Shown: positions 43,003-51,694, counted from the first letter of the stretch. The stretch: 59,055 nt of DNA from Bacilli bacterium (GCA_900768345.1 CAAGCO010000026.1:1-59055); one strand, 5' to 3'. Numbers and translations are program-made. The notes: a model not told the origin generated them from the sequence alone.

Positions 43003-43785
43003 ATGAAAGGAATCTTAGGACGTAAAGTTGGAATGACTGAAGTATTCTCAACTGACGGAAAATTAATACCTGTTACAGTTATCGAAGTTGAACCAAATGT
43101 TGTTACACAAGTTAAAACTGTTGATAAAGATGGGTATGATGCAATTCAAGTAGGTGCATTTGACAAAAAAGTTAAATCATCTAGCAAACCAGAAATGGGA
43201 CATGTTAAAAAAGCAAATACACAACCTAAGCGCTTCTTAAAAGAAATTAGAGGAATTGATACTTCTTCTTATACTCTTGGACAAGTTATTAGTGCTGATG
43301 TATTTCAAAGCGGAGACACAGTTGATGTAACTGGTACATCAAAAGGTAAAGGTTTCCAAGGTGTAATTAAGAGATGGAATCAATCTCGTGGACCTGAAAC
43401 TCACGGATCTACATATCATAGAAGAGTAGGTTCAATGGGTACTATGAGACCTATGCGTGTTTTAAAGGGTAAGAAGTTACCAGGACATATGGGTAGTGAA
43501 CAAGTTACTATCCAAAACTTAATGATAGTAGATGTTGATACTGAAAATAAATACATTTTAGTAAGTGGTAATGTTCCAGGTGCTAAAAACACATTTGTAT
43601 TTATTAGAGAAGCTATTAAAGGTAGTAAAAATACTCCTGCTGTTGAACTAGTTTCATATGAGGAAGTTGTAAGCGAACCAGAAGCAGAAGAAAGTGTTGT
43701 AACTGAAGAAGTCGTTAATAGTGAAGTTACAAGTTCTGAAGCTAATGAAGCTGAAACTACTGAAAGTAAGGAGGTTTCTGAATAA
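43003..43785 (+). CDS. rplC: 50S ribosomal protein L3 with acidic C-terminal tail
   Basis: A 260-residue L3; the family is usually about 209. The core is normal (MKGILGRKVGMTEVF, RGPETHGSTYHR, GHMGSEQVT, GNVPGAKNTFVFI). After about residue 213 there is a Glu/Ser/Thr/Val-rich tail rich in acidic residues (ending TTESKEVSE), unusual for a protein that binds 23S rRNA near the peptidyl-transferase centre. The stop overlaps the rplD start. Confidence 0.95.
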   Translation: MKGILGRKVGMTEVFSTDGKLIPVTVIEVEPNVVTQVKTVDKDGYDAIQVGAFDKKVKSSSKPEMGHVKKANTQPKRFLKEIRGIDTSSYTLGQVISADVFQSGDTVDVTGTSKGKGFQGVIKRWNQSRGPETHGSTYHRRVGSMGTMRPMRVLKGKKLPGHMGSEQVTIQNLMIVDVDTENKYILVSGNVPGAKNTFVFIREAIKGSKNTPAVELVSYEEVVSEPEAEESVVTEEVVNSEVTSSEANEAETTESKEVSE

Positions 43786-44408
43786 TGGCAAAGACTCAAG
43801 TTTTAAACCAAAAAGGTGAAAAAGTTAAAGATATAACACTTAAAGATAGCGTTTGGAACATTGAAGTAAATGAACCAGTTATGCATGATGCAATCGTACT
43901 TGCTCAAGCATCTTTAAGACAAGGAACTGCTTCAACTAAAACTAGAAGCGAAGTTTCTGGTGGTGGACGTAAACCATACAAACAAAAAGGTACAGGTAAT
44001 GCAAGACAAGGATCTACTAGAAGTCCTCAATGGCCAGGTGGTGGAATTGTATTTGGACCAAAACCAAGAAAATATGATAAAAAACAAAATAGAAAAGAAA
44101 GAAGATTAGCATTAAAGAGTGCTTTAACATCTAAATTCCAAGATAAAGAATTAGTAATTGTTGAAAACTTAAATTTAGCTGATAACAAAACTAAGACATT
44201 TAATGAAATGTTAAAAAATCTTAAAGTTGATGGTAAAGCTTTAGTTGTGTATGCTGATGAAAACGAAAATTTATTTTTAGCTTCTCGTAACAATAATAAA
44301 GTTGCTGTAGTTGCTTTCGATGAAATTAACGTTTTAGATTTAGTTGCAGCTAGTTACTTATTAATTGACGAATCTTCAGTTAAGAAAATTGAGGAGGTGC
44401 TTAACTAA
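43785..44408 (+). CDS. rplD: 50S ribosomal protein L4
   Basis: A 207-residue L4 with the loop RKPYKQKGTGNARQGSTRSP that reaches into the exit tunnel. In E. coli L4 represses its own operon through a leader; whether that applies to the leader here is unknown. Start and stop both overlap neighbours by one base. Confidence 0.97.
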   Translation: MAKTQVLNQKGEKVKDITLKDSVWNIEVNEPVMHDAIVLAQASLRQGTASTKTRSEVSGGGRKPYKQKGTGNARQGSTRSPQWPGGGIVFGPKPRKYDKKQNRKERRLALKSALTSKFQDKELVIVENLNLADNKTKTFNEMLKNLKVDGKALVVYADENENLFLASRNNNKVAVVAFDEINVLDLVAASYLLIDESSVKKIEEVLN

Positions 44409-44671
44409 TGAATATTATCTTAGCACCAGTTATTACTGAGAAAAGCGAATCATTAAAATTAAATAATGTATATGTATTTAAAGTAAGCCCAAAAGCTAAT
44501 AAAACTCAAATTAAAAATGAAGTTGAAAAACAATTCAACGTTAAAGTTGTAAATGTTAATACTGTAAATGCTGTACAAAAGAAAAGAAGAGTAGGAAGAT
44601 ATACAGGTACAACAACTGCTTATAAAAAAGCATATGTTAAACTTGCAGAAGGCTCTTCTATAGAATACTAG
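44408..44671 (+). CDS. rplW: 50S ribosomal protein L23
   Basis: An 87-residue L23 (IILAPVITEKSESLKLNN; KKRRVGRYTGTTTAYKKAYV) that lies at the tunnel exit and docks trigger factor and SRP. It starts on the last base of rplD. Confidence 0.96.
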   Translation: MNIILAPVITEKSESLKLNNVYVFKVSPKANKTQIKNEVEKQFNVKVVNVNTVNAVQKKRRVGRYTGTTTAYKKAYVKLAEGSSIEY

Positions 44672-44681
44672 GAGGGATAAT

Positions 44682-45512
44682 ATGCCAATTAAAAATTATA
44701 AGCCTAATACTCCTGGAACAAGAGGTATGAGTACATTAATTAATGATGAAATCACTAAGAGTACTCCTGAAAAAAGTCTTCTTGTTAAAAAAAGTAAAAC
44801 AGGCGGAAGAAATAATCAAGGTAAGATAACTGTTCGTCATATTGGTGGTGGAGTTAGACGTAAATATCGTGTTATAGATTTCAAAAGAACTAAAGATGGT
44901 ATTGATGGAAGAGTAGCTTCAATCGAATATGATCCAAACAGAAGTGCAAACATCGCATTAATTAATTATGCTGATGGTGAAAAGAGATATATAATTGCTC
45001 CACTTAATTTAAAAGTCGGAGATATAGTTGAAAGTGGAGCTAATGCTGACATTAAAGTTGGTAATGCATTACCACTTGAAAATATTCCAGTTGGAACTAT
45101 GGTTCACAATGTTGAATTAAATTCAGGTGCTGGAGCTAAACTTGCAAGAAGTGCAGGTAGTAGTGTTCAAATCTTAGGTAGAGAAGGTAAATATGTTATT
45201 GTAAGACTTAAGAGTGGTGAAACTAGAAAGATTCTTGCTAATTGTCGTGCTACTATTGGAGAAGTTGGAAATACTGACTATGAATTAGTAAGCTTAGGAA
45301 AAGCAGGAAGAAAAAGACATATGGGAATTAGACCTACAGTTCGTGGATCTGTTATGAACCCTAATGATCACCCACATGGTGGTGGTGAAGGTAGAGCTCC
45401 AGTTGGACGTGCTCAACCAATGACTCCTTGGGGTAAACCAGCTCTAGGATTAAAGACTAGAAAGACTAAAAAAGCATCCGAGAAATTAATAATGACTCGT
45501 CGTAAGAAATAA
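44682..45512 (+). CDS. rplB: 50S ribosomal protein L2
   Basis: A 276-residue L2 with the rRNA-binding motif GGRNNQGKITVRHIGGG and the C-terminal NPNDHPHGGGEGRAPVG, whose histidine is needed for peptidyl transfer. GGAGGG ribosome site. Confidence 0.97.
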   Translation: MPIKNYKPNTPGTRGMSTLINDEITKSTPEKSLLVKKSKTGGRNNQGKITVRHIGGGVRRKYRVIDFKRTKDGIDGRVASIEYDPNRSANIALINYADGEKRYIIAPLNLKVGDIVESGANADIKVGNALPLENIPVGTMVHNVELNSGAGAKLARSAGSSVQILGREGKYVIVRLKSGETRKILANCRATIGEVGNTDYELVSLGKAGRKRHMGIRPTVRGSVMNPNDHPHGGGEGRAPVGRAQPMTPWGKPALGLKTRKTKKASEKLIMTRRKK

Positions 45513-45531
45513 TTAGAAAGGAACCGTTAAA

Positions 45532-45801
45532 ATGTCAAGAAGTTTGAAAAAAGGACCTTATACATTCCCTAGACTTTTAAAAAGAGTTAGAGAATTAAAT
45601 GAAAAAGGTAAAAAAGAAGTTATAAAAACTTGGTCAAGACGTTCTACAATTTATCCAGAATTCGTTGGTCATACATTTGCAGTACACAATGGACGTGAGT
45701 TCATTCCTGTATATGTAACTGAAGATATGGTAGGACATAAACTTGGAGAATTTTCATTAACTCGTAAGTTTACTGGCCACGCTGGCAGCGGTAAGAAGTA
45801 G
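45532..45801 (+). CDS. rpsS: 30S ribosomal protein S19
   Basis: An 89-residue S19 (SRSLKKGPYTFPRLLKRV; RSTIYPEFVGHTFAVHNGRE) of the 30S head, in the usual place between L2 and L22. Confidence 0.97.
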   Translation: MSRSLKKGPYTFPRLLKRVRELNEKGKKEVIKTWSRRSTIYPEFVGHTFAVHNGREFIPVYVTEDMVGHKLGEFSLTRKFTGHAGSGKK

Positions 45802-45813
45802 GAGGTAAATTGA

Positions 45814-46164
45814 ATGGAAACTTATAGTATACATAAAGGTGCTCAAATTGCACCAAGAAAAGCTAGAATGACTCTTGATCTTATCAGAGGTAAGAATGTA
45901 TCTCAAGCTGAAGCAATTCTACTTACTACAAATACTAAAGCAAGTAGATTAATCATTAAAGTTTTAAATTCTGCTGTAGCTAATGCAGTTAATAATTTTG
46001 GAGCTAATAAAGAAGATTTAGTTATCAAAGAAACATACATTAACGAGGGAAGAACTTTAAAGAGAAGAAAAGCAGCATCTCACTCTAGAGTTGCTAAGAA
46101 TTATCATAGAACAAGTCATATTTATGTATGTGTTACAGATAATATGCAAAAGAAGGAGGACTAA
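45814..46164 (+). CDS. rplV: 50S ribosomal protein L22
   Basis: A 116-residue L22 (IAPRKARMTLDLIRGKNVSQ; the tunnel loop ends TLKRRKAASHSRVAKNYHRT). It contacts all 23S domains and lines the exit tunnel. Confidence 0.97.
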   Translation: METYSIHKGAQIAPRKARMTLDLIRGKNVSQAEAILLTTNTKASRLIIKVLNSAVANAVNNFGANKEDLVIKETYINEGRTLKRRKAASHSRVAKNYHRTSHIYVCVTDNMQKKED

Positions 46165-46166
46165 AC

Positions 46167-46844
46167 ATGGGACAAAAGGTAAGTCCAGTCGGACTTAGAA
46201 TTGGTGTTAATAGAGACTGGGAAAGTAAATGGTATGCACCAACTAAAGATTTTGCTAAATATTTAAATACTGATTTAAAAATTAGAAAATATTTAGATAA
46301 AGAATTAAAAGGATGTTCAGTTGCTTCTATCATAATCGAAAGAAATAATAAAAGAACAAATGTTACAATCAATACATCTAAACCTGGTATCATTATTGGT
46401 AAAGGTGGGGCTGATATTGAAAGACATAAAAAAGCTTTACAAAAACTAACTGGTGAAGAAATCTATTTATCAATAGTTGAAGTTAAGAATCCTGATTTAA
46501 ATGCTGCATTAGTAGCTGAATCAATTGCACTTCAAATTCAAAATAGAGCTTCATTTAGAGCAGTTCAAAAGAGAGCTATTAGAAATACAATGAAAGCAGG
46601 AGCTGTAGGTATTAAAGTTGCTGTTTCTGGACGTTTAGCTGGAGCTGAAATGGCTAGAACAGAATTCTATACTGAAGGAACTGTACCTCTACATACTTTA
46701 AGAGCAGATATAGATTATGCTCACAAAGAAGCTGATACTATTTATGGTAAAATCGGTGTTAAAGTATGGATTTACAAAGGTGAAATACTTCCTGCTAAAA
46801 AGATAAAGGGAGGTAATGAAAATGTTAATTCCAAAAAGAACTAA
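46167..46844 (+). CDS. rpsC: 30S ribosomal protein S3
   Basis: A 225-residue S3 with the KH motif GIIIGKGGADIERHK and the C-terminal WIYKGEILP; it lines the mRNA entry. It starts two bases after rplV, and its end overlaps the rplP start by 23 bases. Confidence 0.97.
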   Translation: MGQKVSPVGLRIGVNRDWESKWYAPTKDFAKYLNTDLKIRKYLDKELKGCSVASIIIERNNKRTNVTINTSKPGIIIGKGGADIERHKKALQKLTGEEIYLSIVEVKNPDLNAALVAESIALQIQNRASFRAVQKRAIRNTMKAGAVGIKVAVSGRLAGAEMARTEFYTEGTVPLHTLRADIDYAHKEADTIYGKIGVKVWIYKGEILPAKKIKGGNENVNSKKN

Positions 46845-47244
46845 ATATAGAAAACCTCATAGAATTAGTTACGAAGGAAAAGCTAAAGGTAATACAGTAC
46901 TTACTAAAGGCGAATACGGACTAATGGCTAAAGAAGGAGCATACATTACTGCTAGACAAATCGAAGCAGCAAGAATTGCTATGACTCGTCATATGAAGAA
47001 TTTTAAAAGAGGAAAAGTATATATTAACATTTTCCCACACTTAGCAAGAACTAAGAAACCTGCTGAGGTTCGTATGGGTAGTGGAAAAGGTAATGTTGAA
47101 GAATGGGCAGCTGTAGTTAAAGAAGGTAAAATCATGTTCGAAATGACTGATGTTACTGAAGAAATAGCTCGTGAAGCTTTCCGTTTAGCATCACATAAAC
47201 TACCAATTAAAACAAAATTTGTAGCAAAGGAAGTGGCTAAATAA
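46822..47244 (+). CDS. rplP: 50S ribosomal protein L16
   Basis: A 140-residue L16 (MLIPKRTKYRKPHR; RQIEAARIAMTRHMKN). ATG 46822 is chosen because GGGAGG lies 8 bases before it; an ATG at 46816 is too close to that site. It helps position the A-site tRNA. Confidence 0.96.
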   Translation: MLIPKRTKYRKPHRISYEGKAKGNTVLTKGEYGLMAKEGAYITARQIEAARIAMTRHMKNFKRGKVYINIFPHLARTKKPAEVRMGSGKGNVEEWAAVVKEGKIMFEMTDVTEEIAREAFRLASHKLPIKTKFVAKEVAK

Positions 47245-47459
47245 TGATAAAGATGACTGAAATTAGAAAATTAACCACTGAAGAATTAAATAAGAAACTT
47301 GAAGAGAATAAAAAGGAATTATTTAATTTGAAGTTTTCTCTATCAACTGGAAATTTAGAAAAACCTCATAGAATTAAAGAATTAAGACATGAAGTTGCTA
47401 AAATTAAAACAGTTATTAGAGAAAGAGAATTAAATGAAGGTAAGGAGGATAGCAAGTAA
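47244..47459 (+). CDS. rpmC: 50S ribosomal protein L29
   Basis: A 71-residue two-helix L29 (IRKLTTEELNKKLEENKKEL, RIKELRHEVAKIKTVIRERE) next to L23 at the exit. ATG 47244 overlaps the L16 stop; ATG 47253 is an alternative start. Confidence 0.95.
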   Translation: MIKMTEIRKLTTEELNKKLEENKKELFNLKFSLSTGNLEKPHRIKELRHEVAKIKTVIRERELNEGKEDSK

Positions 47460-47716
47460 TGGAAAACAAAAAACAAGAATTAGTTGGTAAAGTTGTTAGT
47501 GCAGCTAATAATAAAACAATTACAATTGCTGTTGTAACTTATAAAAAGCATCCACTTTACAATAAAAATGTAAAAACTACTAAAAAGTATGCAGTACATG
47601 ATGAAGAGAATAAAGCTAAAGTAGGAGATATAGTTAAAGTTGTATCTTCTCGTCCTCTATCAAAAACTAAAAGATATGTTTTAGATAGTATCGTTGAGGA
47701 AGCTGTTATTCTTTAA
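47459..47716 (+). CDS. rpsQ: 30S ribosomal protein S17
   Basis: An 85-residue S17 (LVGKVVSAANNKTITIAV, HPLYNKNVKTTKKYAVHDE, SRPLSKTKRYVL), an OB-fold primary binder of 16S rRNA. It starts on the last base of rpmC. Confidence 0.96.
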   Translation: MENKKQELVGKVVSAANNKTITIAVVTYKKHPLYNKNVKTTKKYAVHDEENKAKVGDIVKVVSSRPLSKTKRYVLDSIVEEAVIL

Positions 47717-47734
47717 TTAAGAAAGGAGAGAGTT

Positions 47735-48103
47735 ATGATACAACCAGAAAGCCGTTTAAAGGTAGCTGACAATTCAGGCGCTCGTGAAATCTTAGTAATC
47801 AGAGTACTTGGTGGAAGTAAAGTTAAAAGCGGTAATATAGGAGATGTTGTTGTTGGTACAGTAAAGAAAGCTATCCCAAATTCAAACACTCCAAAAGGAA
47901 AAGTAGTAAAAGCTGTTATTGTTAGAACAGTACAAGGTGTTAGTAGAGCAGACGGAAGTCATATTAAATTTGATGACAATGCTTGCGTACTAATTAAAGA
48001 TGATAATAGTCCTGTAGGAACTCGTGTTCTAGGACCTGTAGCTCGTGAACTTCGTGATAAGAACTATATGAAAATTGTTTCACTAGCTCCAGAAGTATTA
48101 TAG
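47735..48103 (+). CDS. rplN: 50S ribosomal protein L14
   Basis: A 122-residue L14 (MIQPESRLKVADNSGAREIL; GPVARELRDKNYMKIVSLAPEVL), at the subunit interface. GGAGAG ribosome site. Confidence 0.97.
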   Translation: MIQPESRLKVADNSGAREILVIRVLGGSKVKSGNIGDVVVGTVKKAIPNSNTPKGKVVKAVIVRTVQGVSRADGSHIKFDDNACVLIKDDNSPVGTRVLGPVARELRDKNYMKIVSLAPEVL

Positions 48104-48112
48104 GAGGCTAAC

Positions 48113-48409
48113 ATGAAGATAAAAGTTGGAGATAACGTACGTGTTATTACAGGAAGTAATAAAGGTAAAGAAGGTAAAGTACTTAACGTACTTAGAAAAG
48201 ATAATAGAGTAGTTATTGACGGTGTTAATATCGTTAAAAAACATGTTAAACCAAATCGTACTAACGAATCTGGTGGAATATTAGAAGTAGAAGCTCCTAT
48301 TCATATTTCTAACGTTAAAGTATTAACTAAAGAAACTAAAAAAGAAGTAAAAAAGGAAGTTAAAGAAAAAAAGGCTTCTAAGAAAAAAGATGAAAAAGAA
48401 AGTAAGTAG
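48113..48409 (+). CDS. rplX: 50S ribosomal protein L24 with basic tail
   Basis: A 98-residue L24: a KOW motif (KVGDNVRVITGSNKGKEGKV), then GGILEVEAPIHISNV, and a Lys/Glu-rich tail of about 25 residues. It starts 50S assembly. Confidence 0.95.
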   Translation: MKIKVGDNVRVITGSNKGKEGKVLNVLRKDNRVVIDGVNIVKKHVKPNRTNESGGILEVEAPIHISNVKVLTKETKKEVKKEVKEKKASKKKDEKESK

Positions 48410-48416
48410 GTGAATT

Positions 48417-48956
48417 ATGGAAACATTAAAAAAATTATATGAAGAAGAAATAGTTCCAAATTTAACTAAAAAGTTTAACTATACTACTAAAATGCAAGTT
48501 CCACGTTTAGAAAAAATTGTTCTAAATATGGGCGTTGGAGATGCTATTAATGATCAAAAGTTTTTAGATGCTGCTGTTCGTGACTTAGAAGCTATATCTG
48601 GTCAAAAACCAGTAGTAACTACTGCTAAAAAATCTATAGCTGGTTTCAAACTTAGAGAAGGAAATAAAATCGGTTGTAAGGTTACTTTAAGAGGAGATAA
48701 TATGTATAACTTCTTAAATAAATTAATTACAATTGCTCTTCCAAGAGTTAGAGATTTTAGAGGTATTTCTAAAAATAGTTTTGATGGAAGAGGTAATTAT
48801 ACTCTTGGTATCAAAGAACAATTAGTATTTCCTGAAGTAGAATATGATCAAGTTATTAAAGTTAGAGGTTTAGATATCGTTATGGTAACTACTGCTAATA
48901 CGAATGAAGAAGCTCTAGCATTATTAACTGAATTTGGGTTACCTTTTAGAAAGTAG
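48417..48956 (+). CDS. rplE: 50S ribosomal protein L5
   Basis: A 179-residue L5 (VPRLEKIVLNMGVGDA; TTAKKSIAGFKLREGNKIGC; RDFRGISKNSFDGRGNY) that binds 5S rRNA. Confidence 0.97.
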   Translation: METLKKLYEEEIVPNLTKKFNYTTKMQVPRLEKIVLNMGVGDAINDQKFLDAAVRDLEAISGQKPVVTTAKKSIAGFKLREGNKIGCKVTLRGDNMYNFLNKLITIALPRVRDFRGISKNSFDGRGNYTLGIKEQLVFPEVEYDQVIKVRGLDIVMVTTANTNEEALALLTEFGLPFRK

Positions 48957-48970
48957 GAAAGGAAATATTT

Positions 48971-49156
48971 ATGGCAAAGAAAAGTAAATTAATATCTCAA
49001 CAAAGAGGAAGTAAATTCTCTACTAGAAATTATACTAGATGTACTAGATGTGGTCGTCCACATGGTGTTTTAAGTAAATTTGGTCTATGCCGTATTTGCT
49101 TTAGAGAATTAGCATACAAAGGACAAATTCCTGGTGTTAAAAAATCAAGTTGGTAG
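48971..49156 (+). CDS. rpsZ: 30S ribosomal protein S14, zinc type
   Basis: A 61-residue S14 of the short zinc-binding type: CTRCGRPHG and GLCRICFRELAYKGQIPG hold the two CxxC pairs, and it ends KKSSW as expected. An unusual 251-base stretch separates its stop from rpsH. Confidence 0.96.
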   Translation: MAKKSKLISQQRGSKFSTRNYTRCTRCGRPHGVLSKFGLCRICFRELAYKGQIPGVKKSSW

Positions 49157-49415
49157 TACTACATTAATAGGTGATTTGCCTATTGATGTACTCATTACTA
49201 ATGAGACAAACAGATACTTTAAATATGCTTATTTGAAACAATCTTTGTTAGAGAGTGATAATAATGATTACAGTTTAATAAGAGAATGTGATAGAAAAAT
49301 GTGTGAATGTGAAAGCAAGATCGCATATTACAATGAAATATTAACAGGAATGATTCCTGTAAAACCAAACATTAACAGGCGAGTGTTAATAAGAAGGGAG
49401 GCCTATAATGGTTAA
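49134..49415 (+). CDS. Unexpected ORF between S14 and S8
   Basis: An open frame of 93 codons from GTG 49134, inside the rpsZ end (+1 frame), to a TAA overlapping the rpsH ATG by 8 bases (ATGGTTAA). S14 and S8 are normally adjacent. The product (LPIDVLITNETNRYFKYAYL in the N-terminal half; a Cys-rich helix RECDRKMCECESK; ends RRVLIRREAYNG) matches nothing I know. There is no clear ribosome site; TTG 49176 is an alternative start. The same DNA forms three hairpins, so an RNA role is equally possible. Whether it is translated is open. Confidence 0.45.
   Translation: MLKNQVGSTTLIGDLPIDVLITNETNRYFKYAYLKQSLLESDNNDYSLIRECDRKMCECESKIAYYNEILTGMIPVKPNINRRVLIRREAYNG
49160..49190 (+). promoter_or_regulatory. 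12-bp stem-loop just after the S14 stop
   Basis: TACATTAATAGG (49160-49171) pairs with CCTATTGATGTA (49179-49190) with one G-U, loop of 7. Two more stems follow, ACAGGAA/TTCCTGT (49344-49360) and ATTAACA/TGTTAAT (49371-49390), the last just before the rpsH ribosome site. No T-run, so not terminators. Confidence 0.6.
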
Positions 49416-49803
49416 TGACACTATAGCAGATATGCTTACAAGAATTCGTAATGCTAATGCTATGAAGTACAAAACTGTTGAAATACCTGGTACTAAAATG
49501 ACTAAAGGTATCGCAGATATTTTAACTAAAGAAGGTTTTATTGATGGTTATGATACTAATAAATTAGCTGTTGGTGAAATGATCGTGTTAAACCTTAAAT
49601 ATTCAAAAACTAAAGAAAGAGTAATCACTGGCTTAAAAAGAATTAGTAAACCAGGATTACGTGTATATGCTAAAGCTGATGAAATGCCAAGAGTTCTTAA
49701 TGGACTAGGTATAGCTATTGTTTCTACATCAGAAGGTCTTATGACTGATAAGGAAGCTAGAGCTAAAAAACTTGGTGGAGAAGTTTTAGCTTACGTATGG
49801 TAG
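49408..49803 (+). CDS. rpsH: 30S ribosomal protein S8
   Basis: A 131-residue S8 (DTIADMLTRIRNANAMKY; GIAIVSTSEGLMTDKEAR; GGEVLAYVW). It binds the central 16S domain and in E. coli represses the spc operon by binding its mRNA. GGGAGG ribosome site. Its start overlaps the unexpected ORF. Confidence 0.97.
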   Translation: MVNDTIADMLTRIRNANAMKYKTVEIPGTKMTKGIADILTKEGFIDGYDTNKLAVGEMIVLNLKYSKTKERVITGLKRISKPGLRVYAKADEMPRVLNGLGIAIVSTSEGLMTDKEARAKKLGGEVLAYVW

Positions 49804-49810
49804 GTGTGTT

Positions 49811-50356
49811 ATGAGTAGAATCGGAAATAGAATATTAGCTATTCCATCTGGAGTAGAAGTTACTGTTGATGGAAATAAAGTAACAACAAAAGGACCAAAA
49901 GGAACATTAGAATTTAATTTTAAGAATGAAAATGTTAATGTTAAAGTTGAAGATGGTAAAGTAGTAACTACTAGAAACAATGATTTAAAAGTTTCTAAAC
50001 AATTACATGGAACTACAAATTCAATTATTAACAATATGTTAATCGGTGTTAGTGAAGGATTTAAACGTGAATTAGAAATCAATGGTGTTGGTTATAGATT
50101 CCAAGTACAAGGAAATAAAATCGTTATTTCTGCTGGATATAGTCATCCTGTTGAATTAATTATTCCAGAAGGATTAAAAGTTGAAATGCCTGAAAAATCT
50201 ACTACTGAATTAATAATTAGCGGATATGACAAACAATTAGTATCAGAATTTGCTGCTAATGTTAGAAAAGTAAGACAACCAGAACCATATAAGGGTAAAG
50301 GTATTAAGTATAAAGATGAACATATCCGTCGTAAAGAAGGAAAGAAAGCTGCATAG
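49811..50356 (+). CDS. rplF: 50S ribosomal protein L6
   Basis: A 181-residue L6 (MSRIGNRILAIPSGVEV; the end QPEPYKGKGIKYKDEHIRRK), at the base of the L7/L12 stalk. It starts 7 bases after rpsH. Confidence 0.97.
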   Translation: MSRIGNRILAIPSGVEVTVDGNKVTTKGPKGTLEFNFKNENVNVKVEDGKVVTTRNNDLKVSKQLHGTTNSIINNMLIGVSEGFKRELEINGVGYRFQVQGNKIVISAGYSHPVELIIPEGLKVEMPEKSTTELIISGYDKQLVSEFAANVRKVRQPEPYKGKGIKYKDEHIRRKEGKKAA

Positions 50357-50369
50357 GAGGTAAAAAGAA

Positions 50370-50723
50370 ATGATAAGAAAAGAATCAAAAAATGTTACAA
50401 GAATTAAAAGACATAGAAAAATCAGACAAACATTGTCTGGTACTGAATCAACTCCTAGACTTTGTGTTTTTAGAAGTAATACAGCTATTTATGCACAATT
50501 AATAGATGATGTTAAAGGTGTTACATTAGCTAGTTCATCTTCTTTAGAACTTAAACTTAAAAATAATAATCTTGAAGCAGCTGCTGCAGTAGGAAAAGAT
50601 ATTGCAGAAAAAGCTAAAAAAGCAAAGATCAAAACAGTTGTATTTGATCGTGGCGGATATCTATATCACGGACGTGTTAAAGCATTAGCTGATGCAGCTC
50701 GTGAAAATGGACTAGAATTCTAG
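50370..50723 (+). CDS. rplR: 50S ribosomal protein L18
   Basis: A 117-residue L18 (RHRKIRQTLSGTESTPRLCV; FDRGGYLYHGRVKALADAAR) binding 5S rRNA. AGGAGG ribosome site. Confidence 0.97.
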   Translation: MIRKESKNVTRIKRHRKIRQTLSGTESTPRLCVFRSNTAIYAQLIDDVKGVTLASSSSLELKLKNNNLEAAAAVGKDIAEKAKKAKIKTVVFDRGGYLYHGRVKALADAARENGLEF

Positions 50724-50734
50724 GGAGGAAACGT

Positions 50735-51250
50735 ATGGACGGTAAAAGAAGAACTGATCGTGAACCTAAGAAACTTTATGAAGATAAAATTATATCTATC
50801 GGAAAAGTTACAAAGGTTACACAAGGTGGACGTAATTTTAGATTTTCAGCTACAGTTGCTGTAGGAGACAGAAAAGGAAAAGTTGGAATTGGTACAGGTA
50901 AATCTAAAGAAATTCCAGTTGCTGTAAGTAAAGCAATTAAGGAAGCTGAAAAGAATATTGTACATGTAGATTTAGTTGATAATAGAACTATATCTCATGA
51001 AGTTACTGGCGTTTGTGGAGCTGCAAAAGTGTTAATTAGACCTGCTAAAGCTGGTCGTGGAATTATCGCTGGTGGAGCATCAAGAATAGTTTTAGAACTT
51101 GCTGGTGTTAAAGATGTTGTTGCTAAATCTTTAGGAAGCAATACACAAATTAATACTGCTAAAGCTACTATTAAAGCTTTAGAATCTCAAAGAACTATTG
51201 AACATGTTGCTAGTCTTCGTGGAAAAACTGTTGAGGAGGTCTTAAAATAA
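50735..51250 (+). CDS. rpsE: 30S ribosomal protein S5
   Basis: A 171-residue S5 (GGRNFRFSATVAVGDRKGKV; GIIAGGASRIVLELAGVKDV) important for decoding accuracy. The L15 gene starts directly on its last base; the rpmD (L30) gene usual here is missing. Confidence 0.97.
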   Translation: MDGKRRTDREPKKLYEDKIISIGKVTKVTQGGRNFRFSATVAVGDRKGKVGIGTGKSKEIPVAVSKAIKEAEKNIVHVDLVDNRTISHEVTGVCGAAKVLIRPAKAGRGIIAGGASRIVLELAGVKDVVAKSLGSNTQINTAKATIKALESQRTIEHVASLRGKTVEEVLK

Positions 51251-51693
51251 TGAAATTACATGAATTAAATAGATTAGAAGGATCAACTCATAGAAGAAAA
51301 GTTGTTGGACGTGGACCAGGAAGTGGACATGGTAAAACATCAACTCGTGGTGAAAAAGGACAAAAAGCTAGAAGTGGCGCATCAATTCATCCATGGTTTG
51401 AAGGTGGTCAAACTCCTTTATATAAGAGACTACCTAGACGTGGATTCTCAAATGCAAGATTTGAAAAGAAATATGCAATTATTAATGTTTCAGATTTAAA
51501 TAGATTCAAAGATGGAGATATAATTACTCCTGAAGTATTAAAAGAATCTGGATTAGTGAAAAAAGAATTATGCGGAATCAAAGTATTAGGAAATGGTAAA
51601 TTAGAAAAGAAATTAACTGTTAAAGCTAATGTATTTACTAATTCTGCTATTACTAAAATTGAGGAATTGGGTGGAACTACGGAGGTGATTTAA
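51250..51693 (+). CDS. rplO: 50S ribosomal protein L15
   Basis: A 147-residue L15 (VVGRGPGSGHGKTSTRGEKG, GASIHPWFEGGQTPLYKRLP). It begins on the last base of rpsE and ends one base before secY. Confidence 0.97.
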   Translation: MKLHELNRLEGSTHRRKVVGRGPGSGHGKTSTRGEKGQKARSGASIHPWFEGGQTPLYKRLPRRGFSNARFEKKYAIINVSDLNRFKDGDIITPEVLKESGLVKKELCGIKVLGNGKLEKKLTVKANVFTNSAITKIEELGGTTEVI

Positions 51694-51694
51694 G

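Noticed and set aside
43416..43799. 127-codon reverse ORF in rplC
   Set aside because: Antisense shadow; its composition mirrors the acidic tail of L3.
49137..49167. -1 frameshift of S14 at AAAAAA before the stop, with the downstream stem as stimulator
   Set aside because: A -1 shift adds only about seven residues before TAA and does not enter the 93-codon ORF; the stem is also 15 bases away, longer than usual.
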